DNA from: Altererythrobacter sp.
Lineage (GTDB): Bacteria; Pseudomonadota; Alphaproteobacteria; Sphingomonadales; Sphingomonadaceae
Direction: 5' to 3'
Length of the DNA stretch: 16,084 bases
Assembly (NCBI GenBank): GCA_024636575.1
Contig: JAGXGU010000074.1
Coordinates: forward strand, 1-16,084
A program made the translations under genes and the position numbers. The notes under the pieces are model-generated. The model ran no database searches and was not told the DNA's origin. It was given only the letters and a program-made list of their open reading frames with translations. Shown here piece by piece: positions 1-7,406 of this stretch (position 1 is its first letter; each line of letters opens with the position of its first letter).

Positions 1-1
1 G

Positions 2-1462
2 ATCGCGGCGGCATACGGCCTGCTGGTGGCCATGGTCTTTGCCGCGACGCCGCTGGTGCGGGCGCGCAAATTCCCCGCCATGGCGCTGATGCGCGCGCGA
101 ATTTCCCCCTTGTCCCGCGATGGACGCGCGCTGGCATGGGTCGGCGCGGGGATGGCGGCGATCATCGCGCTGGCCCTGCTGACCGCGCGCCAACCTCTGC
201 TGTCGGGCGGATTTCTGGTGGGCGCAATCGTCACGCTGGGCCTGCTGGCCTTGCTCGGCTGGGGCATTCGCACATTGGCCGCCAAATTGCCGCGTCCGGC
301 AAACCCGCTGTGGCGGGCCGGACTTGCGAATCTGCACCGGCCCGGCGCAGCAACCGGGGCGCTGGTTACGGCGCTGGGTTTCGGCCTGTCTGCCTTCGTG
401 CTGCTCGCCGCGATCCAGAGCAGCATCAACGGCAATATCCAGCAGCGCGTGCCGCAGGAAGCGCCAGATTATTTCGTGCTCGACGTGCCGCGCGACCGGG
501 TGACCGCGTTCGAGGATCTGGTGACCGCCGAACAACCCGATGCCTTCGTGCGCGCAGTGCCGTCCCTGCGCGGCGCGATGCTGGCCTATGGTCCCCGGGA
601 CGCGATGATCACGGTCGCCGATCTGGAAGAAATCCCTGACGGCGCATGGCCTCTGCGGGGCGAACGCGGACTGACCTATGCGGATAATCTGCCGGTCGGC
701 AACCGGCTGACGGCGGGCAAATGGTGGGGTCCGTTCTACGAAGGCGAACCGCTGGTTTCGGTCGATGCGGAATTTGCCGAGGCGGTGGACCTGCGGATCG
801 GCGATTACATCACCATCGGGATTCTAGGTGTGGAGCGCACCGCGCGGGTGGCCAATTTCCGCACCATCGACTGGGAAAGCATGGGCTTCAATTATGTGCT
901 GGTCTTTTCCCCCAACGCCATCCGCGATGCGCCGCATAATCTGGCCGCGACGATTGACCTGCCGGACGGAGCAGAAACCGGGCCATTACTGCGCCAGTTG
1001 GTCAGGAATTTTCCGTCCAGTTCGGTGATCGAGATCGGGCAGGTGCTGGCCGAGGCACGGGTGATTCTGGGTCAGGTTGGCACCGCCACATTCGCTGCCG
1101 CATCGGTGGCGGTGCTGGCGGGGCTGGCGGTGCTGATCGGCGCGATTGCCGCTGCGCGCGCGGTGCGGACTTACGACACGGTGGTGCTGCGCGTGCTCGG
1201 CGCGAGCCGCCGCCAGGTGTTGCTGATACAATTGGCCGAATACGGATTGCTGGCGATCATCCTGGCGGTGGTCGCGCTGGCGCTCGGCACCGGGCTGGGC
1301 TGGCTGGTGGTGGTGCAATTGTTCGAATTTGCCTGGCTGCCCGACTGGGCCGAAATCCTCGGCGTGCTGGGCGCCGGGCTGCTGTTCGTGCTGGTCTTCG
1401 CACTGGCCGGCTCGCTCCCCCTGTTGAAAGCGAAACCGGCGCAGGCCCTAAGGGCGCTTTAG
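2..1462 (+). CDS. FtsX/YbbP-family ABC transporter permease, C-terminal part (5' end outside window)
   Basis: The frame is open from base 2 to a TAG at 1460-1462, so the gene starts before the window; the GTG at 26 and ATG at 32 lie inside a membrane segment and are unlikely starts. About 486 residues are visible. They show hydrophobic segments near the start, two more around bases 150-270 and one around 350-420, a soluble periplasmic region (about bases 430-1060), then three C-terminal membrane segments (about 1080-1160, 1240-1320, 1360-1425), ending in the typical PAQALRAL tail. This is the layout of the YbbP-type permeases (COG3127), larger relatives of LolC/LolE/MacB that pair with an ATPase of the YbbA/LolD kind. 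The phrase NFRTIDWESMGFNY matches that family. The family probably extracts or moves lipids or small hydrophobic compounds from the inner membrane; the substrate here is unknown. The ATPase partner would be expected upstream, outside the window. Confidence 0.88.
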   Translation: MAAAYGLLVAMVFAATPLVRARKFPAMALMRARISPLSRDGRALAWVGAGMAAIIALALLTARQPLLSGGFLVGAIVTLGLLALLGWGIRTLAAKLPRPANPLWRAGLANLHRPGAATGALVTALGFGLSAFVLLAAIQSSINGNIQQRVPQEAPDYFVLDVPRDRVTAFEDLVTAEQPDAFVRAVPSLRGAMLAYGPRDAMITVADLEEIPDGAWPLRGERGLTYADNLPVGNRLTAGKWWGPFYEGEPLVSVDAEFAEAVDLRIGDYITIGILGVERTARVANFRTIDWESMGFNYVLVFSPNAIRDAPHNLAATIDLPDGAETGPLLRQLVRNFPSSSVIEIGQVLAEARVILGQVGTATFAAASVAVLAGLAVLIGAIAAARAVRTYDTVVLRVLGASRRQVLLIQLAEYGLLAIILAVVALALGTGLGWLVVVQLFEFAWLPDWAEILGVLGAGLLFVLVFALAGSLPLLKAKPAQALRAL

Positions 1463-1494
1463 CGCCCGTCCAAACGAGGAAGCGCGCTTTAGCG
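1452..1494. repeat. Two GC-rich hairpins with a repeated 11-bp core in a convergent gene junction
   Basis: The sequence GCGCTTTAGCG occurs at 1454-1464 and again at 1484-1494. The first copy sits in a perfect 6-bp stem (GGGCGC, loop TTTA, GCGCCC, 1452-1467) that overlaps the permease stop codon. The second forms an imperfect stem with the same TTTA loop. The pair fills the 34-base gap between two convergent genes, so it may act as a two-way transcription stop, but no T-tract follows. Confidence 0.4.
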
Positions 1495-1496
1495 GG

Positions 1497-1961
1497 CTAT
1501 TCGAATACCGAGAGATCGGTTCCAACTGTTTCCGGCGTTCCCTTAAGCACCAACGTACCGGCAATTATGTCGTGCAGGCCCTGCTTGCGCGCGGTGAAGG
1601 CCACCATGATGAAACCAATCAACAGAATGATCGCGGAGAGGATCTTGGCGAAATACCGCCCGACACCGCGCATCAGGCTGATCCGGTTGCCCGAAACATC
1701 CGTCACCACCAGGCCGAGCGCTTTCTTGCCCAGCGTTGCCTGCCAGGTCGAGCTTTCCATCCCGGCAAAATAGGCGACGCTGATGATGATACTGAAGAGG
1801 TTCAAAAGATCCGCCCCGCCGCTAAGATAGGACGGGTCATTGTCCAGTCCCAACACGCTGAAGACGTATATCGCCCCCAAGACACTGCCCGCCAGCGCCA
1901 GAATGATCGTGTCGATGATGTAGGCTAACACACGAATCCAGAAACCGGCATAATTTTCCAT
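1497..1961 (-). CDS. RDD family membrane protein
   Basis: This 154-residue protein has the RDD-family pattern: an early Arg (R10) and Asp (D17) in the first membrane segment (WIRVLAYIIDTIILAL), a second segment around residues 52-66, the QATLGKKALGLVVTD stretch after it, a third segment around 108-124, and the closing RKQGLHDIIAGTLVL motif. Members are small polytopic inner-membrane proteins of mostly unknown role; some have been linked to ion or proton exchange, and no substrate can be assigned here. The ATG at 1961 is supported by an AAGGGGG ribosome site about six bases upstream. The gene is alone on its strand, convergent with the permease and separated from the upstream receptor gene by a terminator, so it is probably transcribed separately. 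Confidence 0.85.
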   Translation of the reverse strand: MENYAGFWIRVLAYIIDTIILALAGSVLGAIYVFSVLGLDNDPSYLSGGADLLNLFSIIISVAYFAGMESSTWQATLGKKALGLVVTDVSGNRISLMRGVGRYFAKILSAIILLIGFIMVAFTARKQGLHDIIAGTLVLKGTPETVGTDLSVFE

Positions 1962-2043
1962 ACGATACGCCCCCTTGCGTGTTCAATTCCAGGTGGGACG
2001 GCAACACATTGCGCCGTCGCTGGCAATAGAAAAGGCGCAAACG

Positions 2044-2075
2044 AAAAAGGGGGCCACCTTGCGGCAGCCCCCTTT
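2044..2075 (-). terminator. Intrinsic terminator of the TonB-dependent receptor gene
   Basis: Read on the minus strand, a perfect 9-bp stem (AAAGGGGGC at 2075-2067, GCCCCCTTT at 2054-2046) is followed by a run of five T (2048-2044). The 12-base loop can fold further through GC and GU pairs onto a GCAA tetraloop, giving a stem of about 13 bp. It lies about 20 bases after the receptor stop codon. Confidence 0.85.
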
Positions 2076-2096
2076 CCATTATCAAATGCGATCAGA

Positions 2097-4751
2097 TCAG
2101 AATTTGAACCGCACCGTGCCGCCATAGGTGCGCGGCTGGTTGGGATAGCCCGAAACCGTTTGCGACTGCGCAACCCCCGGGAAGATGGTGGTCAGATGCC
2201 GGTTGTCGGTCAGATTGCGAACATAGGCGCTCAGTTCCAGACCCATATCCAGCGCCAGAGTGAGCGAGGCGTTAACTTCACTGGTTTCGCGCCGGAAATC
2301 TGCCGCCGCAGCACGGGCCGATGCGAAGGGATCAGCCTGCGTCCGGTCGATGAAGTCAGGCAAACCATCCAGAATTTGGGTGCTGCTTTCGTGATAGTAA
2401 TCCACCCGGCCGATCAGATTGTTACCGCTCGAACCCAGTTCATGGGTGTAGGTTGCCGATGTGGCGATGGTCCATTCGGGAATGCCCGCCGGACGCGTTC
2501 CGGAAAGATCACCCACTGCCGAACCCGTGAAGGAATCGTAATTAGCATCAAGATAGGTGGTGGCGAAAGTGAACACCAGCGCCGGGATTGGCGAGATCGT
2601 GGCGTCAAGCTCGAAACCGCGGGTCGATTGCGAACCGGCATTGGCCAGGGCAAAACCCGTGCCGGTAAAGGCAAAGGACTGGAACCCGTCGATGGTCTGG
2701 TCGAACAGTGCAAGATTGACCGCAAGACCGGGGAAGCTGGCCTTGACGCCAATTTCATACACCGTCGCTTCTTCCGGACCGGCAAAACGCGATCCGGTGG
2801 ACAGGTTCGGCAAGATCAGACCGGCATCGCGGATCGGCGAAGCAGGGGCCAGAATGACACTGCCCGATGGCGCACCATTGCTGAGCAGCGCTGGTGTGAA
2901 GTCGGACGCCGAAGGACGCGAATCGCGGGACAGATTGACCGACGATGCCTTGAACCCGGTTGCATAGGTGAAATAGGCGTTGATCTGGTCGGTCAGTTCA
3001 GCCGATGCGCGCAGCGTGTAGCTGAAATCATCGTCGCGGGTCTGGCCCGGCTCCACCGAGTTGGGCAGATTCAGGAACGGCGGCTGGAATTGCAGCGGCA
3101 TCAGCGCGAGCAGCGGGTTACACGTTGGTGGAGCGGGGCTGATGTTTGCCGGACACTGAGTGGTCGCAACTGCGCTGAGGAAACCTTGGGTTGGCGCAGG
3201 CAATGCAGCGAATTGCGCCGCGGTCGTAACTGTTCCCCCGGTCGCCAGGAATATAAAGCGATCAACCAGGCTGACGTTGGACAGTTCATCGAACGATTGC
3301 TGCGCCAGGGTGAAGTCTTTTTTATCATCGGTATAGTTGAAACCGCCGGTCAGGGTCAGCCAGTCAGTGACTTCAAAGTCCACCGTGCCGAAAACCGACC
3401 AGGATGTATTGTCCAGCGTGAACTGCTCCGCAGTCAGCGGACCGGCGGAGAACGTCGCACCGACAGGGATCCCTAGAAGGGGCTCCACCCCCGCCAGTGT
3501 CCCCGGCACGCCGCCACCTGCCAGAAGATCGAAGAACAGCCGCGAATCCGCGCCGGTGGTCAGTGTCGAATTCTGCGCCACCGATTCATCGAAGTAGAAA
3601 CCGCCCAGCAGGAAGTTCAGCGGACCATCGAAATCCGATGTCAGGCGGAATTCCTGGGTGAAGGTTTCCACCTTCTGGTCGCGGAGTTCGTTGACGATAT
3701 CCGCGCTGGTGAAATCGACGTCCTGGTCGCTGAGGTTGCTGAGTTCGCGGTACGCGGTAATCGAAGTCAGCGTCAGAGCGCCGAATTCCAAGTCGCCCTG
3801 AATGGAGCCGCCATAGCTTTCGATTTCGTTGGTCGGCAGCCTGTTCAGGAAGCTGCGATCGGTCAGCGCGTCTTCATTGCCAATCTGGCCGAGGACCCCG
3901 AAAATGGCCGGTGCAGTCGGGCCGAAACGGACATTGCCCACGTTGCAGCACACTTCATCGATCTTGTTGTAATCGGCAATCGCGCGCACCCTTACAGCGC
4001 CGCCATTGTCGAACAGCAGCTGCCCGCGTACGCCGTAGCGATCGCGGTCGTTGATCTTCTCATCAAGGTTGACGACCGTGGCGTAGCCATCGCGCTTGTT
4101 GTAATTTGCGTCCACCGCAAAAGCGAGGCTATCGGTCAGCGGGCCGGTGACGTCACCCTTCACCACGATCTGGTCGAAATTGCCGTAAGTTGCCGAAACG
4201 CTGCCGCCGAATTCGAACTGCGGTTCACGGGTAATCACCGAGATAACCCCGGCCGAGGCGTTCTTGCCGAACAATGTCGATTGCGGGCCGTTCAGAACTT
4301 CGATGCGGGATACATTGGCGAGATCGGCGATCTGGCCGGCCGAACGTGAACGAAAGACGTTGTCGATGAATACGCCGACCGACGGTTCGATGCCGAAGTT
4401 GTTGGCGCCGTTACCGAAGCCGCGAATGATAAAGGTGGTGCTGGCCGCGTTCTGCAGCTGGCTGACCCGGAGCGACGGCGAAACCGTCTGCAAATCGATC
4501 AGATCGCGGATCTGTGCCCGCTCCAGCGTTTCGCCGGTGGTCACCGATACTGCGATCGGGGTATCCTGCAGCGTCTGTTCACGCTTGGATGCCGTGACGA
4601 TGATAAGGTTGCCTGATGCGGCCAATTCGGCTTCTTCAGGTTCTTCGTCCTGCGCCATAACCGTGGTTGGCATGATCAAAGCAGCTGAAGCGACACCGGC
4701 AAGCATCACAGTGCGTGCAGCATGCGCACGACCAAAAGCAGTAAATTTCAT
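2097..4751 (-). CDS. TonB-dependent outer-membrane receptor
   Basis: The protein has 884 residues from the ATG at 4751, which is preceded by a GGAGAG ribosome site; an in-frame start at 4772 would only add seven residues before the signal peptide. Residues 1-33 form a signal peptide ending VMA before Q34. The plug follows (about 45-170) with its usual motifs: QDTPIAVSV, FIIRGFG, VFIDNVF, the IEVLNGPQSTLFGKNA block and GVISVITREP. The rest is the 22-strand beta barrel, ending in VRFKF with the terminal Phe that the BAM machinery recognises. Two Cys pairs (a CC and a C-x10-C in an extracellular-type loop) may form disulfides. Such receptors import iron chelates, vitamin B12, sugars or oligomers using TonB energy. 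No substrate gene, TonB, ECF sigma factor or anti-sigma factor adjoins it, and there is no N-terminal signalling domain, so the substrate cannot be named. Confidence 0.93.
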   Translation of the reverse strand: MKFTAFGRAHAARTVMLAGVASAALIMPTTVMAQDEEPEEAELAASGNLIIVTASKREQTLQDTPIAVSVTTGETLERAQIRDLIDLQTVSPSLRVSQLQNAASTTFIIRGFGNGANNFGIEPSVGVFIDNVFRSRSAGQIADLANVSRIEVLNGPQSTLFGKNASAGVISVITREPQFEFGGSVSATYGNFDQIVVKGDVTGPLTDSLAFAVDANYNKRDGYATVVNLDEKINDRDRYGVRGQLLFDNGGAVRVRAIADYNKIDEVCCNVGNVRFGPTAPAIFGVLGQIGNEDALTDRSFLNRLPTNEIESYGGSIQGDLEFGALTLTSITAYRELSNLSDQDVDFTSADIVNELRDQKVETFTQEFRLTSDFDGPLNFLLGGFYFDESVAQNSTLTTGADSRLFFDLLAGGGVPGTLAGVEPLLGIPVGATFSAGPLTAEQFTLDNTSWSVFGTVDFEVTDWLTLTGGFNYTDDKKDFTLAQQSFDELSNVSLVDRFIFLATGGTVTTAAQFAALPAPTQGFLSAVATTQCPANISPAPPTCNPLLALMPLQFQPPFLNLPNSVEPGQTRDDDFSYTLRASAELTDQINAYFTYATGFKASSVNLSRDSRPSASDFTPALLSNGAPSGSVILAPASPIRDAGLILPNLSTGSRFAGPEEATVYEIGVKASFPGLAVNLALFDQTIDGFQSFAFTGTGFALANAGSQSTRGFELDATISPIPALVFTFATTYLDANYDSFTGSAVGDLSGTRPAGIPEWTIATSATYTHELGSSGNNLIGRVDYYHESSTQILDGLPDFIDRTQADPFASARAAAADFRRETSEVNASLTLALDMGLELSAYVRNLTDNRHLTTIFPGVAQSQTVSGYPNQPRTYGGTVRFKF

Positions 4752-5009
4752 GAACTCTCCATCCTCTACCACGGCAGGCGTTTGATTTTCTTAAGCCCGT
4801 CCTGACAGCGGCATAGTCGGGACTGTTGGGGCGCTCAAGCGAAGGGTAGCGAAAAACCACGGGTGTTGCATAGGAACCACAGTGGCATTTCCGGGTTCCT
4901 GCTTGCCCCGCAGTGCAGCATAAGCTAGGGGCGCGCGCACATGACAAGATGCGCTGTCGGCGTGTCGACACCCATCTCTCCTGTCTTTCAAATTAGTGAG
5001 CCCCTAAGA
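4752..5009. other. Divergent intergenic region between the receptor gene and typA
   Basis: These 258 bases must hold the promoters of both divergent genes, but I found no convincing -35/-10 pair by eye. Two symmetric elements are visible: a 7-bp inverted repeat (AGGAACC at 4872-4878, GGTTCCT at 4894-4900) and a perfect 10-bp palindrome, GTGTCGACAC, at 4962-4971, about 40 bases before the typA start. Either could be an operator, or chance in GC-rich DNA. Open frames across it carry no coding signal. Confidence 0.4.
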
Positions 5010-6848
5010 ATGTCCGCATTATTGCGCAATGTGGCGATTATCGCCCACGTCGACCACGGCAAAACCACACTTGTCGATCAGCTGTTCCGCCAGTCCGGCA
5101 CTTTCCGTGATAACCAGCGCGTGGAAGAACGGGCGATGGATTCCAACGATCTGGAAAAAGAACGCGGGATCACCATCCTGGCGAAATGCACCAGTGTCGA
5201 ATGGGGCGAAGGCGAAAATGCCACCCGCATCAACATCGTCGACACCCCCGGACACGCCGATTTCGGCGGCGAGGTGGAGCGGATCCTGAGCATGGTGGAC
5301 GGCGTTATCCTGCTGGTCGACAGCAGCGAAGGCGCCATGCCGCAGACCAAATTCGTCACCGGCAAGGCGCTGGCGCTGGGCCTCAAGCCGATCGTCGTGG
5401 TCAACAAGATCGACCGGTCCGATGGCCGCGCATCCGAAGTGCTGGACGAAGTGTTCGACCTGTTCGTCACGCTCGGCGCAAATGACGAACAGCTCGATTT
5501 CCCGGTCCTCTACGCATCGGGCCGCAATGGCTATGCCAGCGAAGACATCGAAGCGCGCGAAGGCACGCTGACCCCGCTGTTCGAAAAGATCATCGAACAC
5601 GTGCCCAGCCCGGAGGCTGATTTCGACGGTCCGTTCAAATTCCTCGTCACCCTGCTCGACCGCGACAATTTCCTCGGCCGCATCCTGACCGGCAAGGTCC
5701 AGTCGGGCACGATCAAGGTCAACGGCCCGATCCACGCGCTGGATAATGACGGCAAGATCGTCGAAACCGGCCGCGCATCGAAGCTTATGGCGTTTCAGGG
5801 TCTCGAACGGGTGCCCGTCGAAGAAGCCCGTGCGGGTGACATCATCTCGATGGCCGGCCTGACAGTCGCCACCGTGTCCAATACCATCTGCGACCCCTCG
5901 GTTACCGAACCGCTGCACGCGCAGCCCATCGATCCGCCCACGCTGTCGATGCGCTTTGCCGTAAACGATAGCCCCTTTGCCGGCCGCGAGGGCACCAAGG
6001 TGACCAGCCGCATGATCCGTGACCGCCTGGCGCGCGAAGCGGAAAGCAATGTCGCGATCAAGGTCACCGAATCGGATGACAAGGACAGTTTCGAAGTGGC
6101 CGGCCGCGGCGAATTGCAGCTCGGCGTGCTGATCGAAACCATGCGCCGCGAAGGCTTCGAACTGGGCATCAGCCGCCCCCGCGTGCTGTTTACCGAGGAC
6201 GAAAACGGCAATCGCCTGGAACCATACGAAACCGTCGTGATCGATGTGGACGATGAATTCGCCGGCACCGTGGTGGAGAAAGTCGCCATGCGTAAGGGCG
6301 AGATGACCGACATGCGCCCATCGGGCGGCGGCAAGACCCGGATCACCTTCAGCGCGCCCAGCCGCGGGCTGATCGGCTATCACGGCGAATTCCTGTCCGA
6401 CACGCGCGGCACCGGGATCATGAACCGCCTGTTCGAAAAATACGGGCCGTTCAAGGGCAAGATCGAAGGCCGCGCCAACGGCGTGCTGATTTCCAACGGC
6501 ACCGGCGAAGCGGTCGGCTATGCGCTCAACATGCTGGAAGACCGCGGCATCCTGTTCGTCAAACCGCAGGAAAAGCTGTATGAAGGCATGATCATCGGCG
6601 AAAATGCCAAGCCGGACGATCTCGAAGTCAACCCGATGAAGTCCAAACAGCTGACCAACTTCCGCTCCACCGGCAAGGATGACGCAATCCGCCTCACCCC
6701 GCCCAAGGTGATGACGCTGGAACAGGCCATCGCCTATGTCGACAATGATGAAATGGTCGAAGTCACCCCGCTGAACATCCGCCTGCGCAAGGCGATCCTC
6801 GACCCGAACGAACGCAAGAAAGCCAGCCGCAAGAAAACCGACGGCTAA
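5010..6848 (+). CDS. typA: Ribosome-associated GTPase TypA/BipA
   Basis: TypA/BipA is an EF-G-like translational GTPase that binds the ribosome and helps 50S assembly and growth under cold or other stress. The 612-residue length fits the family. The GTPase motifs are clear: AHVDHGKTT (P-loop, about residues 10-18), RGITI (switch I), DTPGHADFGGEVER (switch II) and NKID (G4). A beta-barrel domain follows, then EF-G-like domains, and the BipA-specific C-terminal domain with DTRGTGIMNRLF, GVLISNGTGEAVGYAL and NPMKSKQLTNFR. The ATG at 5010 is chosen because MSALLRNVAIIAHVDHGKTT is the normal family N-terminus; the frame opens at 4941 but those extra 23 residues do not fit. Its ribosome site is weak (GTGAG about 11 bases upstream). 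The gene appears monocistronic. A long open frame on the opposite strand is a codon-bias shadow. Confidence 0.98.
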   Translation: MSALLRNVAIIAHVDHGKTTLVDQLFRQSGTFRDNQRVEERAMDSNDLEKERGITILAKCTSVEWGEGENATRINIVDTPGHADFGGEVERILSMVDGVILLVDSSEGAMPQTKFVTGKALALGLKPIVVVNKIDRSDGRASEVLDEVFDLFVTLGANDEQLDFPVLYASGRNGYASEDIEAREGTLTPLFEKIIEHVPSPEADFDGPFKFLVTLLDRDNFLGRILTGKVQSGTIKVNGPIHALDNDGKIVETGRASKLMAFQGLERVPVEEARAGDIISMAGLTVATVSNTICDPSVTEPLHAQPIDPPTLSMRFAVNDSPFAGREGTKVTSRMIRDRLAREAESNVAIKVTESDDKDSFEVAGRGELQLGVLIETMRREGFELGISRPRVLFTEDENGNRLEPYETVVIDVDDEFAGTVVEKVAMRKGEMTDMRPSGGGKTRITFSAPSRGLIGYHGEFLSDTRGTGIMNRLFEKYGPFKGKIEGRANGVLISNGTGEAVGYALNMLEDRGILFVKPQEKLYEGMIIGENAKPDDLEVNPMKSKQLTNFRSTGKDDAIRLTPPKVMTLEQAIAYVDNDEMVEVTPLNIRLRKAILDPNERKKASRKKTDG

Positions 6849-6857
6849 CCCCTTCCC

Positions 6858-6945
6858 CCTCCTCTCCAGAGGAGGCGGCCCCAACTTCCCCCCTCCTCTT
6901 CAGAGGAGGGGCCGGGGGTGGTGCCTTGTTCAGGGGTGGTGCCTT
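6858..6945. repeat. GC-rich inverted and direct repeats after typA
   Basis: Two similar hairpins stand side by side: CCTCCTCT/AGAGGAGG (6858-6875) and CCCCTCCTCT/AGAGGAGGGG (6890-6911, ten-bp arms and a two-base loop). They are followed by a 13-bp direct repeat, GGGGTGGTGCCTT, at 6915-6927 and 6933-6945. The hairpins may end typA transcription, although no T-run follows. They resemble the short intergenic palindromes scattered through many sphingomonad genomes, an identification made from memory. Confidence 0.6.
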
Positions 6946-6970
6946 ACTCAAAAGCTGGGACGTGCATCCC

Positions 6971-7026
6971 CCACACCCTCCGCCCCTGCGGGGCTCCTCC
7001 CTCTCCCCTGAAGGGGCGAGGGGGAA
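6971..7026. repeat. 56-bp dispersed repeat, copy 1
   Basis: This segment matches 7233-7288 at 54 of 56 positions by direct alignment; the two differences are at repeat positions 45 and 47. It contains a small hairpin (GCCCC, TGC, GGGGC at 6982-6994) and a second one (CCCCT, GA, AGGGG at 7005-7016). Such near-identity without coding content points to a repeat family rather than a gene. Confidence 0.8.
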
Positions 7027-7031
7027 GGCTT

Positions 7032-7055
7032 TTGCTGCGACACTGAACGCAGCAA
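7032..7055. repeat. Perfect 8-bp inverted repeat
   Basis: TTGCTGCG (7032-7039) and CGCAGCAA (7048-7055) are exact reverse complements around an eight-base loop. No T-run follows on either strand, so it is not a standard terminator. It ends where a TTGACT sequence (7056-7061) begins, just upstream of the tetraloop hairpins. Confidence 0.5.
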
Positions 7056-7094
7056 TTGACTTGAAAGGATATCCCTCCAAATAGAGACGCATAT

Positions 7095-7161
7095 CCCCCT
7101 TGGCGCTTCGGGGCCAAGGTGCGCGGCGATCCGAAAGGGTCGCCGCTGCTTTATCAGGGGG
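7095..7161 (+). ncRNA. Candidate structured RNA with UUCG- and GAAA-capped hairpins
   Basis: Two hairpins lie three bases apart on the plus strand. The first pairs CCTTGGC (7098-7104) with GCCAAGG (7113-7119) and is capped, after one mismatch, by a C-G pair closing a UUCG tetraloop (7107-7110). The second pairs 7123-7132 with 7137-7146 (ten bp, one GU wobble) around a GAAA tetraloop (7133-7136). An outer helix, CCCCCT (7095-7100) with AGGGGG (7156-7161), is also possible but competes with the base of hairpin 1. Both loops are strand-specific RNA-stabilising types, and only the plus strand gives them. A TTGACT box at 7056-7061 could be a -35 element, but no good -10 is seen. I cannot match this to a named RNA family; it may instead be an uncharacterised repeat. 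Confidence 0.4.
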
Positions 7162-7170
7162 TCCACTTAG

Positions 7171-7192
7171 CTCCCCTCCCCTTGGGGAGGGG
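7171..7192. repeat. GC-rich near-perfect palindrome
   Basis: CCCCTCCCC (7173-7181) faces GGGGAGGGG (7184-7192) across a TT spacer and is followed by a G-rich run to about 7205. It is of the same style as the hairpins just after typA and belongs to the repeat cluster between typA and the methyltransferase gene. Confidence 0.55.
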
Positions 7193-7232
7193 TTGGGGGT
7201 GGGGGTTCAACGCCCCCGGACCGCCGGTACAC

Positions 7233-7288
7233 CCACACCCTCCGCCCCTGCGGGGCTCCTCCCTCTCCCCTGAAGGAGAGAGGGGGAA
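7233..7288. repeat. 56-bp dispersed repeat, copy 2
   Basis: This is the second copy of the element at 6971-7026, in the same orientation and 262 bases downstream, with two substitutions. It ends about 70 bases before the ancestral start region of the methyltransferase gene. Confidence 0.8.
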
Positions 7289-7342
7289 GAAGGTGACAGC
7301 CCCCTTGTCCGGCGCAGCAATGATCGGCACAAGCGGATCAGC

Positions 7343-7406
7343 AAGGGGCCATGCTTTGACCAACACTCTCTATTAAGGCGATAATCTTCATGTTCTGCGC
7401 GAACAT
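7343..7406 (+). other. Probable original 5' end of the methyltransferase gene, ending in a TAA at codon 7
   Basis: In the same frame as the gene below, TTG (7356) begins M-T-N-T-L-Y, then TAA (7374-7376), then G-D-N-L-H-V-L-R-E-H running straight into the accepted ORF. An AAGGGG ribosome site (7343-7348) sits seven bases before the TTG. From memory, relatives of this enzyme begin MTNTLYYGDNL, so the TAA replaces a Tyr codon, most simply by TAC to TAA. The reading is therefore a nonsense mutation near the start, or a sequencing error, rather than a naturally short gene. Confidence 0.7.

Noticed and set aside
2160..3476. A 438-codon open frame on the plus strand opposite the receptor gene
   Set aside because: The composition is Arg/Gly/Gln-rich with no motif, while the receptor gene on the other strand has clear family motifs throughout.
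5019..6884. A 621-codon open frame on the minus strand opposite typA
   Set aside because: The typA protein on the plus strand is unmistakable; the antisense frame is His/Ala/Asp-rich with no recognisable domain, as expected from GC-rich codon bias.
7032..7055. The 8-bp hairpin as an intrinsic terminator
   Set aside because: Neither strand has a T-run after the stem, and no gene ends just before it on the minus strand.
6948..7166. Possible small minus-strand proteins starting at 7166 or 7092
   Set aside because: Both run through the dispersed repeat and the hairpins, have no convincing ribosome site, and their C-terminal parts are just translated repeat. The RNA-structure reading fits better.
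6971..7288. The two 56-bp copies as a CRISPR-like array
   Set aside because: There are only two copies, 262 bases apart, with internal hairpins and no regular spacers or cas genes.
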